64,000 bases of DNA, taken from positions 372,635,601 through 372,699,600 of the forward strand of contig NC_090319.1 of the NCBI RefSeq assembly GCF_040869045.1, given 5' to 3'. The translations under genes and the position numbers were made by a program. Of this stretch, positions 46,646-58,614 are shown piece by piece (position 1 is the stretch's first letter; each line of letters begins with the position of its first letter). Source of the stretch: Eurosta solidaginis (lineage: Eukaryota > Arthropoda > Insecta > Diptera > Tephritidae). The notes under the pieces are model-generated. The model was not told the origin of the DNA. It did not search any database and saw only the letters and a program-made list of their open reading frames with translations.

Positions 46646-49600
46646 TTTTTATACTCAGTTGAGCAGAGTTCACAGAGTATATTAAGTTTGATTGGATAAC
46701 GGTTGGTTGTACATATATAAAGGAATCGAGATAGATATAGACTTCCATATATCAAAATAATCAGGATCGAAAAAAAATTTGATTGAGCCATGTCCGTCCG
46801 TCCGTCCGTCCGCCCGCTAACACGATAACTTGAGTAAATTTTGAGGTATCTTGATGAAATTTGGTATATAGGTTCCTGAGCACTCATCTCAGATCGCTAT
46901 TTAAAATGAACGATATCGTACTATAACCACGCCCACTTTTTCGATATCGAAAATTTCGAAAAACCGAAAAAGTGCGATAATTCATTACAAAAGACAGATA
47001 AAGCGACGAAACTTGGTAGATGAGTTGAACTTATTACGCAGAATAGAAAATTAGTAAAATTTTGGACAATAGGCGTGGCACCGCCCACTTTTAAAAGAAG
47101 GTAATTTAAAATTTTTGCAAGCTGTAATTTGGCAGTCGTTGAAGATATCATGATGAAATTTGGCAGGAACGTTACTCCTATTGCTATATGTACGCTTAAT
47201 AAAAATTATCAAAATCGGAGAAGGACCACGCCCACTTTAAAAAAAAAATTTTGTTTAAAGTAAAATTTTAACAAAAAATTTAATATCTTTACAGTATATA
47301 AGTAAATTATGTCAACATTCAACTCCAGTAATGATGTGGTGCAACAAAATACAAAAATAAAAGACAATTTCAAAATGGGCGTGGCTCCGCCCTTTTTCAT
47401 TTAATTTGTCTAGGATACTTTTAACGCCATAAGTCGAACAAAACCAATCCTTTTGAAATTTGGTAGGGTCATAGATTTTATGACGTTAACTGTTTTCTGT
47501 GAAAATGGGCGAAATCGGTTGATGCCACGCCCAGTTTTTATACACAGTCGTCCGTCTGTCCTTCCGCATGGCCGTTAACACGACAACTTGAGCAAAAGTC
47601 TTCATATCTTTAATGAACTTAGTTCACGTGCTTACTTGAACTCACTTTATCTTGGTATGAAAAATGAACGAAATCCGACTATGACCACGCCCACTTTTTC
47701 GATATCGAAAATTACGAAAAATGAAAAAAATGCCATAATTCTATACCAAATACGAAAAAAGGGATGAAACATGGTAAGGTAATTGGACTGTTTTATTGAC
47801 GCGAAATATAACTTTAGAAAAAACTTTATAAAATGGTTTTGACACCTACCATATTAAGTAGAAGAAAATGAAAAAGTTCTGCAGGGCGAAATAAAAAACC
47901 CTTAAAATCTTGGCAGGTATTACATATATAAATAAATTAGCGGTATCCAACAGATAATGTTCTGGGTCACACTGGTCCACATTTTAGTCGATATCTGGAA
48001 AACGCCTTCACATATACAACTACCACCACTCCCTTTTAAAACTCTCATTAATACCTTTAATTTGATATCCATATCGTACAAACTCATTCTAGAGTCACCC
48101 CTGGTCCACCTTTATGGCGATATCTCGAAAAGGCGTTCACCTATAGAACTAAGGCCCACTCCCTTTTAAAATACTCATTAACACCTTTCTTTTGATACCC
48201 ATATTGTACAAACAAATTCTAGGGTCACCCCTGGTCCACCTTTATGGCGATATCTCGAAAATGCGACCACCTATACAACAACCACCACTCCCTTTTAAAA
48301 CCCTCATTAATACCTTTAATTTGATACCCATATCGTACAAACACATTCTAGAGTCACCCCTGGTCCACCTTTGTGGCGATATTTCGAAACGGCGTCCACC
48401 TATAGAACTAAGGCCCACTCCCTTTTAAAATACTCATTAACACCTTTCGTTTGATGCCCATATTGTACAAACAAATTCTAGGGTCACCCCTGGTCCACCT
48501 TTATGGCGATATCTCGAAACGGCGTCCACCTATGGAACTAAGGATTACTCCCTTTTAAAATACTCATTAATACTCTCATTTGATACCCATATCGTACAAA
48601 CGCATTCTAGAGTCACCCCTGGTCCACCTTTATGGCGATATCTCGAAAAGGCGACCATCTATACAACAACCACCACTCCCTTTTAAAACCCTCATTAATA
48701 CCTTTAATTTGATATCCATATCGTACAAACTCATTCTAGAGTCACCCCTGGTCCACCTTTATGGCGATATCTCGAAAAGGCGTTCACCTATAGAACTAAG
48801 GCCCACTCCCTTTTAAAATACTTATTAACTCCTTTCGTTTGAAACCCATATCGTACAAACGAATTCTAGAGTCACCCCTGGCCCACCTTTATGGCGATAT
48901 CTCGAAACGGCGTCCACCTATGGAACTAAGGATTACTCCCTTTTAAAATACTCATTAACACCTTTCTTTTGATACCCATATCGTACAAACACATTCTAGA
49001 GTCACCCCTGGTCCACCTTTGTGGCGATATTTCGAAACGGCGTCCACCTATAGAACTAAGGCCCACTCCCTTTTAAAATACTCATTAACACCTTTCGTTT
49101 GATGCCCATATTGTACAAACAAATTCTAGGGTCACCCCTGGTCCACCTTTATGGCGATATCTCGAAACGGCGTCCACCTATGGAACTAAGGATTACTCCC
49201 TTTTAAAATACTCATTAAAACCTTTCTTTTGATACCCGTATCGTACAAACACATTCTAGAGTCACCCCTGGTCCACCTTTGTGGCGATATTTCGAAACGG
49301 CGTCCACCTATAGAACTAAGGCCCACTCCCTTTTAAAATACTCATTAACACCTTTCGTTTGATGCCCATATTGTACAAACAAATTCTAGGGTCACCCCTG
49401 GTCCACCTTTATGGCGATATTTCGAAACGGCGTCCACCTATGGAACTAAGGATTACTCCCTTTTAAAATACTCATTAACACCTTTCTTTTGATACCCATA
49501 TCGTACAAACACATTCTAGAATCACCCCTGGTCCACCTTTGTGGCGATATTTCGAAACGGCGTCCACCTATAGAACTAAGGCCCACTCCCTTTTAAAATA

Positions 49601-50411
49601 CTCATTAACACCTTTCGTTTGATGCCCATATTGTACAAACAAATTCTAGGGTCACCCCTGGTCCACCTTTATGGCGATATCTCGAAACGGCGTCCACCTA
49701 TGGAACTAAGGATTACTCCCTTTTAAAATACTCATTACACCTTTCTTTTGATACCCATATCGTACAAACACATTCTAGAGTCACCCCTGGTCCACCTTTG
49801 TGGCGATATTTCGAAACGGCGTCCACCTATAGAACTAAGGCCCACTCCCTTTTAAAATACTCATTAACACCTTTCGTTTGATGCCCATATTGTACAAACA
49901 AATTCTAGGGTCACCCCTGGTCCACCTTTATGGCGATATCTCGAAACGGCGTCCACCTATGGAACTAAGGATTACTCCCTTTTAAAATACTCATTAAAAC
50001 CTTTCTTTTGATACCCGTATCGTACAAACACATTCTAGAGTCACCCCTGGTCCACCTTTGTGGCGATATTTCGAAACGGCGTCCACCTATAGAACTAAGG
50101 CCCACTCCCTTTTAAAATACTCATTAACACCTTTCGTTTGATGCCCATATTGTACAAACAAATTCTAGGGTCACCCCTGTTCCACCTTTATGGCGATATT
50201 TCGAAACGGCGTCCACCTATAGAACTATGGCCCACTCCCTCATAAAATACTCTTTAATGCTTTTCATTTGATACGTATGTCATACAAACACATTCCAGGG
50301 TTTCCCTCGGTTCATTTTCCTACATAGTTATTTTCCCTTATGTTGTCACCATAGCTCTCAACTGAGTATGTAATGTTCGGTTACACCCGAACTTAACCTT
50401 CCTTATTTGTT
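46646..50411 (-). mobile_element. PAC-family copy D (3.8 kb, longest)
   Basis: On the minus strand it runs from aggaaggttaagttcgggtg at 50.40 kb to ctcaactgagtataaaaa at 46.65 kb. It holds the largest tandem array (47,990-50,290), then the cgaaaaagtgggcgtgg blocks, gtgggcggtgccacgcc, a single copy of the 760-bp segment that is duplicated in copy A, and a (ggac)n tract at 46,795-46,815. No transposase is encoded. Multiple frames of 70-80 codons in the array (for example from 48,192 and 48,580) merely follow its repeats. Confidence 0.88.
47990..50290 (-). repeat. 130-bp tandem array with 260-bp dimer period in copy D
   Basis: On the plus strand units read tcacccctggtccaccttta, tggcgatatctcgaaa, cctatagaactaaggcccac and cccttttaaaatactcatta. 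From about 48,350 onward two variants alternate: 'gcccatattgtacaaacaaa' at about 48,454, 49,105, 49,365, 49,625, 49,884 and 50,145, in multiples of about 260 bases. This is a young higher-order array inside a mobile element. Confidence 0.92.
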
Positions 50412-50985
50412 TACATTTGGTTTTAATAGCGGAAGCCAGCTATTTAATTTGTTGTTTTTGCTGGTTAGTCGGGTGTTTGAAATAAAAAGCCTTTCAATTA
50501 TTAAGGGAAATGAAATTATGGAACACATTTATGCATATGGAAACACCTAAATTTATGTACATACATACAAACATAAAAATGTTCACTTTTCAGCCTAAGG
50601 CTGATCTGAACGTGTGTGTTGTGTGTTAAACGTGCTTGGTAAATTAAATTGCCACTTATAAAATTGGATTCTTTTTTGTTACTTTTTCTTTCAAAACATT
50701 TTGGTAGGCATTTAAGTGAGTACCAGTACCAGAAAAATTGCTTATTAAGCTGCTGTTGTCAGGCGTACTTTATACAGCAACAAAATCTTTTTGTTATTGT
50801 ATGTTGGTTAATTGACATCCGATTGTTTAAATTGGTACGCTTATATTTTACAAGTATGTATTATCATTCCTTCTTTTGTCCTTGGGCTTTGCAGCAGTCA
50901 TTCGATATAACCAGAAGCGGCCTTTTAGGGGTACACTTGGTTTAGCGGACCATCTAGAGCTTCACAAAAAAAAAACATTTTTTTT
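50412..50985. other. Unassigned spacer
   Basis: No gene is supported; the 98-codon frame at 50,649 has no domain. The sequence is AT-rich. Confidence 0.45.
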
Positions 50986-51500
50986 GAGCCGGGTGCAAGT
51001 TTAGAACCGGGTACTTTCTTAGAACCGGATACTTTTTCATGAACCGGGAACTTTTTCAGACCCGAGTACTTTTTCAGAACCAGCTACTTTCCTTGAGCCG
51101 GGTACTCTTTTTGAACTGTATACTATTTTAGTACCGGACACATTTTTGAGGCGGGTTCTATTTAAGAACCGAGTACTTTTTTGAAGCCGGATTTTTTTTT
51201 AGGACCGGGTACTTGCCCTGAACAGGATACTTTTTTTGAACTGGATATTATTTGAACCGGTTAGTTTTTCAGAACCTGGTACCTTTTTAGAACTTCGTAC
51301 TTTTTGAATCGTGTACTTTTTAGAATCGGGTACTTTTTGAATAGGTACCTATTTTGAAAAGGTACTTTTTTAGAGCCGGGTACTTTTTTAAAAGCGTGTA
51401 CTTTTAAAGCCGAGTTCGTATTCAGAACCGGCTACCTTTTCATAAACGGAAAAATTTGGATGCCGGGTATCTTTTAAGAACTGGCTACTTTATAGATTCG
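50986..51500 (+). repeat. Degenerate minisatellite, 'gaaccgggtacttttt' units
   Basis: More than twenty imperfect units of about 18-25 bases share the core gaaccgggtacttttt and its variants (gagccgggtac, gaactggatatt, gaatcgggtac). Poly-T spacers vary in length. It has no coding role. Confidence 0.85.
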
Positions 51501-52155
51501 GGGAAGCCACTTGGCCAGCGAATGTACTTAAAGTGGTGGAATACACTAGTAGTAATAAGCTCTAACTCATAGTCCAAAGGAGAGTTACATACAAGTGTGG
51601 CTAATATTAGCATGTTAAGAACACAAAGAAACGTGCTCTCTGAGAACGAAAAGAAATGCGTGAACAGTGTGAGCGTATCTCCAGAGTACTTCGAACCGTC
51701 ATCGAGGAAAAAGTTGTATAACGGGGATCACGAAACAATTTTACGAAAAAATCTGCGCACGTAGCAAGACAGCCTTTTTGCAGAGCGCCAAGTAAAGTTA
51801 TAGTTTGAGAGCGTTCAAAGTAACGATTTGTCCAGAAAAGAAAACGCAATTAACCTTCTTTAAGTAATCCACAAGGAAGACGCTCCTGTGAACAACCCAA
51901 GGCATGGTCTTTCGAGTAACGCATTTACAGTCTCGTCAAAGCAGATTATGCTCAAGATTGAAGTACTTTATGAACCGACTGATAAGACCTCAGATACGTA
52001 CTTTCAGTTCTGAAAAATTTACCATCGGCTAGAATTCCTCCTTGCATCAAGTATTTGAAAAAGCGTGTTAAAAAATAGTTGCGTCTTCGAAAAATTTAAG
52101 GCCGCCTTCGATAGCAATAATTTCGAGAAAGTTAAAGACAAAAAAAAAAAAAAAA
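51501..52155. other. Unassigned; possible decayed coding sequence
   Basis: Plus-strand frames give pieces such as NVLSENEKKCVNSVSVSPEY, SSNAFTVSSKQIMLKIEVL and EKFKAAFDSNNFEKVKDKK interrupted by stops. It looks like an old retroelement protein but matches nothing I can name. A poly-A run at 52,138-52,155 could be a retroposon tail. Confidence 0.35.
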
Positions 52156-52756
52156 ACAAGGTGTCTAAGTTCGGAAGTAACAGAACATTATATACTCAGC
52201 GTGAGCTTCAATTGTACATTTAATTTCAGATAAATTACTTCTCTACATAACACGTGGCACCGCTCGTTTAAAAAAAATTTCTCCCCGTTTCCTCTAACAA
52301 TAAAACTTGATAAGTGAAATATCATTGATTCAAAACTATTTTTTCGCTAAGATATAGCTTATTACTTACGTCTACGACCCTTTAAAAAATCTTTTATATA
52401 AAAGTGTGCATGGTCTTTAACCGATCTCGTCCATTTTTTCTAGAAATATTTCCTGCTATAGGGAAAATATGTGTACCAAATTTTATTACGTTCCGTTAAT
52501 TTTTCTTCGAATTATGGCTCCCGAAACATAAAAAATTGCTTAGTAATAAAAGGGGTGGTGCCACGCCCATTTTTTAAAATTTGAAAATTTTCCTATTTAT
52601 TTATTGTTATAAGCGGTGCCACGCCCATTTTTTTAAATTATTTCAAATTTTTATCAAGAGTCTCAATATCAGTCCACACGTCAAATTTCAACATTCTAGG
52701 TGTATTATTTACTAAATATTCAGGTTTTTTGTGTTTTCCAAAATGTTATATATATA
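52156..52756 (+). mobile_element. PAC-family copy E (short subfamily, 3' truncated)
   Basis: It starts acaaggtgtctaag, ttcggaagtaacagaac, tatactcagcgtgagct. It resembles copy B through ttccaaaatgttatatatat and then stops abruptly where copy F begins. The terminal part is not found after copy F. Confidence 0.75.
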
Positions 52757-52859
52757 ACAAGTAAGGAAGGCTAAGTTCGGGTGTAACCGAACATTACATA
52801 CTCAGTTGAGAGCTATGGAGACAAAATAAGGAAAATCACCATGTAGGAAAATGAACCTA

Positions 52860-54410
52860 GGGTAACCCTGGAATGTGGTTGTATGACATGTGTATCAAAT
52901 GGAAGGTATTAAAGAGTATTTTAAGAGAGAGTAGGCCATAGTTCTATGGATGGACGCCGTTTAGGGATATCGCCATAAAGGTGGACCAGGGCTAACTCTA
53001 GAATTTGTTTGTACGATATGGGTATCAAATGAAAGGTGGTAATGAGTATTTTAAAAGGGAATGGGCTTTAGTTCTATAGGTGAACGCCTTTTCGAGAAAT
53101 CGCCATAAAAGTGGACCAGGGGTGACTCTAGAATATGTTTGTACGATATGGGTATCAAATGAAAGCTGTTAATGAGTATTTTGAAAAGGAGTGATCCTTA
53201 GTTCCATAGGTGGACGCCGTTTCGAGATATCGCCATAAAGGTGGACCAGGGGTGTCTCTAGAATGTGTTTGTACGATATGGGAATCAAATAAAAGGTGTT
53301 ACTGAGCATTTTAAGAGGGAGTGGGCATTAGGTCTATAGGTGGACGCCTTTTCGAGATATCGCCATTAAGGTGGACCAGGGGTGACTCTAGAATGTGTTT
53401 GTACGATATGGGTATCAAATGAAAGGTGGTAATGAGTATTTTAAAAGGGAATGGGCTTTGGTTCTATAGGTGAACACCTTTTCGAAATGTCGCCATTAGG
53501 GTGGGACAGGGGTGACTCTAGAATGTGTTTGTATGATATGGGTAGCAAATGAAAGATGGTAATGAGTATTTTAAAAGGGAGTAATCCTTAGTTCTATAGG
53601 TGGACGCCTTTTCGAGATATCGCCATAAAGGTGGACCAAGGGTGACTTTAGAATGTTTGTACGATATGGGTATCAAACGAAAGGTGTTACTGAGCATTTT
53701 AAGAGGGAGTGGGCATGAGGTCTATAGGTGGACGCCTTTTCGAGATATCGTCATTAGGGTGGGCCAGGGGTGACTCTAGAATGTGTTTGTACGATATAGG
53801 TATCAAACGAAAGGTGTTACTGAGCATTTTAAGAGGGATTGGGCATTAGGTCTATAGGTGGACGCCTTCTCGAGATATCGCCATTAGGGTGGGCCAGGGG
53901 TGACTTTAGAATGTTTGTACGAAAGGTGTTACTGAGCATTTTAAGAGGGAGTGGGCATTAGGTCTATAGGTGGACGCCTTTTCGAGATATCGCCATAAAG
54001 GTGGACCAAGGGTGACTCTAGAATGTTTGTACGTTATGGGTATCAAACGAAAGGTGTTACTGAGCATTTTAAGAGGGAGTGGACATTAGGTCTATAGGTG
54101 GACGCCTTTTCGAGATATCGCCATTAGGGTGGGCCAGGGGTGACTCTAGAATGTTTGTACGATATGGGTATCAAACGAAAGGTGTTACTGAGCATTTTAA
54201 GAGGGAGTGGGCATTAGGTCTACAGGTGGACGCCTTTTCGAGATATCGCCATTAGGGTGGGCCAGGGGTGACTCTAGAATGTGTTTGTACGATATGGATA
54301 TCAAATTAGAGGTATTAATGAGGGTTTTAAAAGCGAGTGGCCCTTAGATGTATATGTGAAGGCGTTCTCGCGATATCGACCAAAATGTGGACCAGGTGAT
54401 CCAGAAAATC
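52860..54410 (+). repeat. Tandem array of about 120-130-bp units in copy F
   Basis: About twelve units contain tgtttgtacgatatgggtat, gggagtgggcattaggtcta and ggtggacgccttttcgagat. The second half is enriched in a 'gttactgagcattttaagag' variant, and some units have lost part of the tacgatatgggtatc block (near 53,920). Confidence 0.9.
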
Positions 54411-55557
54411 ATCTGTCGGGTACTGCTAATTTATTTATATATGCAATACCACTAACAGTATTTCTGCCAAGATTCCAAGGGCTGTTAATTTCGGCTTGTA
54501 GACCTTTCTCATTTTCTTCTACTTAATATGGTAGGTGTCACACCCATTTTACAAAGTTTTTTCCAAAGTTATATTTTGCGTCAATAAACCAATCCAGGTA
54601 CGATGTTTCATCCCTTTTTTCGTATTCGGTATAGAATTATGGCATTTTTTTCATTTTTCGTAATTTTCGATATCGATAAAGTGGGCGTGGTTATGGTCGG
54701 ATTTCGGCCATTTTTATACCAAGATAAAGTGAGTTCAGATAAGTATGTGGGCTAAGTTTAGTAAAGATATATCGGTTTTTGTTCAAGTTATTGTGTTAAA
54801 ACCGAGCGGAAGGACAGACGGTGGACTGTGTATAAAAACTGGGCGTGGCTTCCACCGATTTCGCCCATTTTCACAGAGAATAGTTACCGTCATAGAATCT
54901 ATGCCCCTATCATATTTGAGAAGGATTGGTAAATTTTTGGTTCGACTTATGGCATTAAAAGTATTCTAGACAAACTAAATGAAAATGGGCGGAGCCACGC
55001 CCACTTTGAAATTTTCTTTTATTTTTGTATTTAGTTGCATCATATCATTACTGGAGTTGAATTTTGACTTAGTTTACTTATATACAGTAAAGATATAAAA
55101 TTTTTTGTTAAAATTTGAATTTAAAAAAAAATTTTTTTAAAAAGTGGGCGTGTTCTTCATCCAGTTTTGCTAATTTTTATTTAGCACATATATAGGAATA
55201 GTAGTAACGTTGCTGCCAAATTTCATCATGATATCTTCAACGACTGCCAAATTACAGCTTGCAAAACTTTTAAATTACCTTCTTGTAAAAGTGGGCGGTG
55301 CCACGCCCATTGTCCAAAATCTTACTAATTTTCTATTCTGCGTTATAACGTCATCTACCAAGTTTCATCGCTTTAACCGCCTTTGGCAATGAATTATCGC
55401 ATTTTTTCGGTTTTTCGAAATTTTCGATATCGAAAAAGTGGGCGTGGTTATAGTCCGATATCGTTCATTTTAAATAGCGATCTGAGATGAGTGCCCAGGA
55501 ATCTACATACCAAATTTCATCAAGATACCTCAAAATTTACTCAAGTTATCGTGTTAA

Positions 55558-55592
55558 CGGACAGACGGACGGACGGACGGACGGACGGACAT
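55558..55592. repeat. (GGAC)n microsatellite near the end of copy F
   Basis: About seven gacg/ggac tetramers precede catggctcaatca. Similar shorter tracts occur at 24,370, 46,795 and 56,343 in the other copies, so length varies among copies. Confidence 0.85.
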
Positions 55593-55732
55593 GGCTCAAT
55601 CAAATTTTTTTTCGATACTGATGATTTTGATATATGGAAGTCTATATCTATCTCGATTCCTTTATACCTGTACAACCAACCGTTACCCAATCAAAGTTAA
55701 TATACTCTGTGTGCAAAGCACTCAGTGTAAAA

Positions 55733-56196
55733 ACAAGTAAGGAAGGCTAAGTTCGGATGATTGCCACAATCAGTACACATTTTCTGGCCATATATAAACA
55801 GTTTTACCTTATTCTGATACCCGAGTAGATAAATATTCCACAGCGCGCTATTAATTATTTAAAACATTTATTTTTCTTGCAGTTCGAAAAACTTTCTTTT
55901 ACATTAATACTTATTACAATAATGGAATCTCATTGAGAAGCCCAATAACTCTTACATAATTGACATTCAAGGAAATTTTCGCTATTCAAATTTTATGTAA
56001 TTTCAACAAATTTTACCTCCGCCCATGCTTCACTGCCGAATCATTCAATTTTATTTGTAATTTGTTTGTTCTTATTGCTGTTCGCTATTTTTGGCTCAGT
56101 ATATGTATACGAAAACAAAAGCAACAATTTTTCCACCGCACGTGTTCTTATTTTCGCAACTTTTCCCATTTCATTTATTTCTAACAGCTGGGTTGC
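55733..56196. other. PAC-family 5' stub plus unassigned spacer
   Basis: At 55,733-55,757 a second acaagtaaggaaggctaag with gttcgg starts but stops at once, leaving a 25-base stub directly after copy F. The rest is unassigned AT-rich DNA. Confidence 0.55.
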
Positions 56197-57929
56197 TTTT
56201 TATACTCAGTTGAGCAGAGCTCACAGAGTATATTAACTTTGATTGGATAACGGTTGTTTGTACAGGTATAAAGGAATCGAGATAGATATAGACTTCCATA
56301 TATCAAAATAATCAGTATCGAAAAAAAATCGATTGAGTCATGTCCGTCCGTCCGTCCGTCCGTTAACACGATAACTTGAGTAAATTTTGAGGTATCTTGA
56401 TGAAATTTGGTATGTAGGTTCCTGGGCACTCATCTCAGATCGCTATTTAAAATGAACGATATCGGACAATAACCACGCCCACTTTTTCGATATCGAAAAT
56501 TTCGAAAAATCGAAAAAGTGCGATAATTCATTACCAAATACGGATTAAGCGATGAACTTGGTAGGTGAGTTGAACTTATGACGCAGAATAGAAAACTAGT
56601 AAAATTTTGGACAATGGGCGTGGCACCGCCCACTTTTGAAAGAAGGTAATTTAGAAGTTTTGCAAGCTGTAATTTGGCAGTCGTTGAAGATATCATGATG
56701 AAATTTTGTATTGGTGTAAAAAATGGCCGAAATCCGACTATAACCACGCCCACTTTTTCGATATCGAAAATTGCGAAAAATGAAAAAATGTCATAATTAT
56801 ATACCAAATTCGAAAAAAGGGATGAAACATTGTAATTGTATTGGTCTATTGACGCAAAATATAACTTTAGAAAAAAACTTGGTAAAATGGGTGTGACACC
56901 TGCCATATTAAGTAGAAGAAAATGAAAAAGTTTTGTAGGTCGAAATCAAAAGCCCTTGGAATCTTGGAAGGAATACTGTTCGTGGTATTACATATATAAA
57001 TAAATTAGCGTACCCGACAGATGATGTTCTGAACCACCCTGGTCCACATTTTGGTCGATATCTCGAAAACGCCTTCACATATATGTATAACTAAAGGCCA
57101 CTCCCTTTTAAAACCCTCATTAATACCTTTAATTTGATACCCATATCGTACAAAAAAATTCTAGATTCACCCCTGGCCCACCTTTATGGTGATATCTCGA
57201 AAAGGCATCCACCTATAGAACTAAGGCCACTCCCTTGTAAAATACTCATTAACACCTTTAATTTGATACCCATATCATACAAGCAAATTCTAGAGTCATC
57301 CCTGGTCCACCTTTATGACGATATCTTGAAAAGGCGTCCACCTATAGAACTAAGGCCCACGCCCTTTTAAAATACTCATTAACACCTTTCATTTGATACC
57401 CATATCTTACAAAATAAATTCTAGAGTCACCCCTGGTCCACCATTATGGCGATATCTCGAAAAGGCGTCCACCTACTTTTTAAAATTATCACTCCCTTTT
57501 AAAATTATCATTAACACATTCCATTTGATATCCATATCGTACAAACAAATTCTAGAGTCACCCCTGGTCCACCTTTGTGGCGATATCTCGAAAAGGCGTC
57601 CACCTACTTTTTAAAATTATCACTCCCTTTTAAAATTATCATTAACACATTTCATTTGATACCCATATCGTACAAACAAATTCTAGAGTCAGGCCTGGGC
57701 CACCTTTATGGCGATATCCCTAAATGGCGTCCATCTATAGAACTATGGCCCACTTCCTCTTAAAATACTCTTTAACACCTTCCATTTGATACATATGTCA
57801 TACAAACACATGCCAGGGTTACCCTAGGTTCTTTTTACAACATGGTGATTTTCCCTTACTTTGTCTCCACAGCTCTCAACTGAGTATGTAAAGTTCGGTT
57901 ACACCCGAACTTAGCCTTCCTTACTTGTT
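56197..57929 (-). mobile_element. PAC-family copy G (1.7 kb, internally deleted)
   Basis: The minus-strand start aacaagtaaggaaggctaag is at 57.93 kb and the end tgagcagag...actgagtataaaaa at 56.20 kb. It has a 130-bp array at 57,040-57,850 (about six units) and a deleted central region: the join near 56,705 skips from the gatatcatgatgaaatttt block to ttgtattggtgtaaaaaatg. Confidence 0.87.
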
Positions 57930-58614
57930 GAAAACAAACTTTAATTTTTGTATGATAGATTGACTGCGGAGCTATTTAAATACGGCGCACGGTGGGGTAT
58001 TTGATCAATTAAGCTGGCCAAAACTAAAACAGCACTTATTTCTGTTAAATAAGTGGTTGCCTCACTTCATTGTTATGAATGGAAATTTTTGACAGTAAAT
58101 TCGCGGTGTTCCGCGCAGAATTACTTGGATCGAGCCCCCGGTTTCGGAGGGACCCGGGGTCATTTTTCGGCATTACATGAGATATGTATGTGAATATAGG
58201 TATCAAACGAAAGGTATTTTACTCCGCATTTCTACTGACACTTTAGAGTAGGGTTGCCACTTGGGGTTGCCACCTCACCTCCTTTTTTATATTTCTTTGT
58301 ATATCCACTACCATCTCAGAAACGGCTTGACCGGTTTTAATCAAATTTGGTACATCGATATAGTATTATATTTTAAGACTCTTCACCTAGGTGTTGAGGA
58401 TGTTTTCACAAGGTTGCCAATAGGGTATCAGTCTCTTACAAAATTGATCACCACTCAAAAAATCGCGGGTATGCGCAACCGTTTTTGGTATTAATCTTTG
58501 AAACAAACATAAGCTAATGTATTGCCAAAAAATTACTGACGTGATTTGCCATGAAAAAAATTTATATCTTTTTGTTTGCAAGGGTTTTAAAAAATATAAT
58601 ATTGAAAAGTACTA

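Larger units (their letters stand above)
52757..55732 (+). mobile_element. PAC-family copy F (3.0 kb)
   Basis: It starts acaagtaaggaaggctaag, gttcgggtgtaaccgaac, tactcagttgagagct and ends tatactctgtgtgcaaagca, ctcagtgtaaaa, a diverged 3' terminus. A 130-bp array fills 52,860-54,410, then the usual gtgggcgtgg, ttcgatatcgaaaaagtg, gtgggcggtgccacgccc and gacggacggacggacggac blocks follow. It carries only one copy of the 760-bp segment. Confidence 0.87.

Noticed and set aside
48192..48816. 78-codon frames in the 130-bp array
   Set aside because: Direct translations of tandem units; they vary with the repeat.
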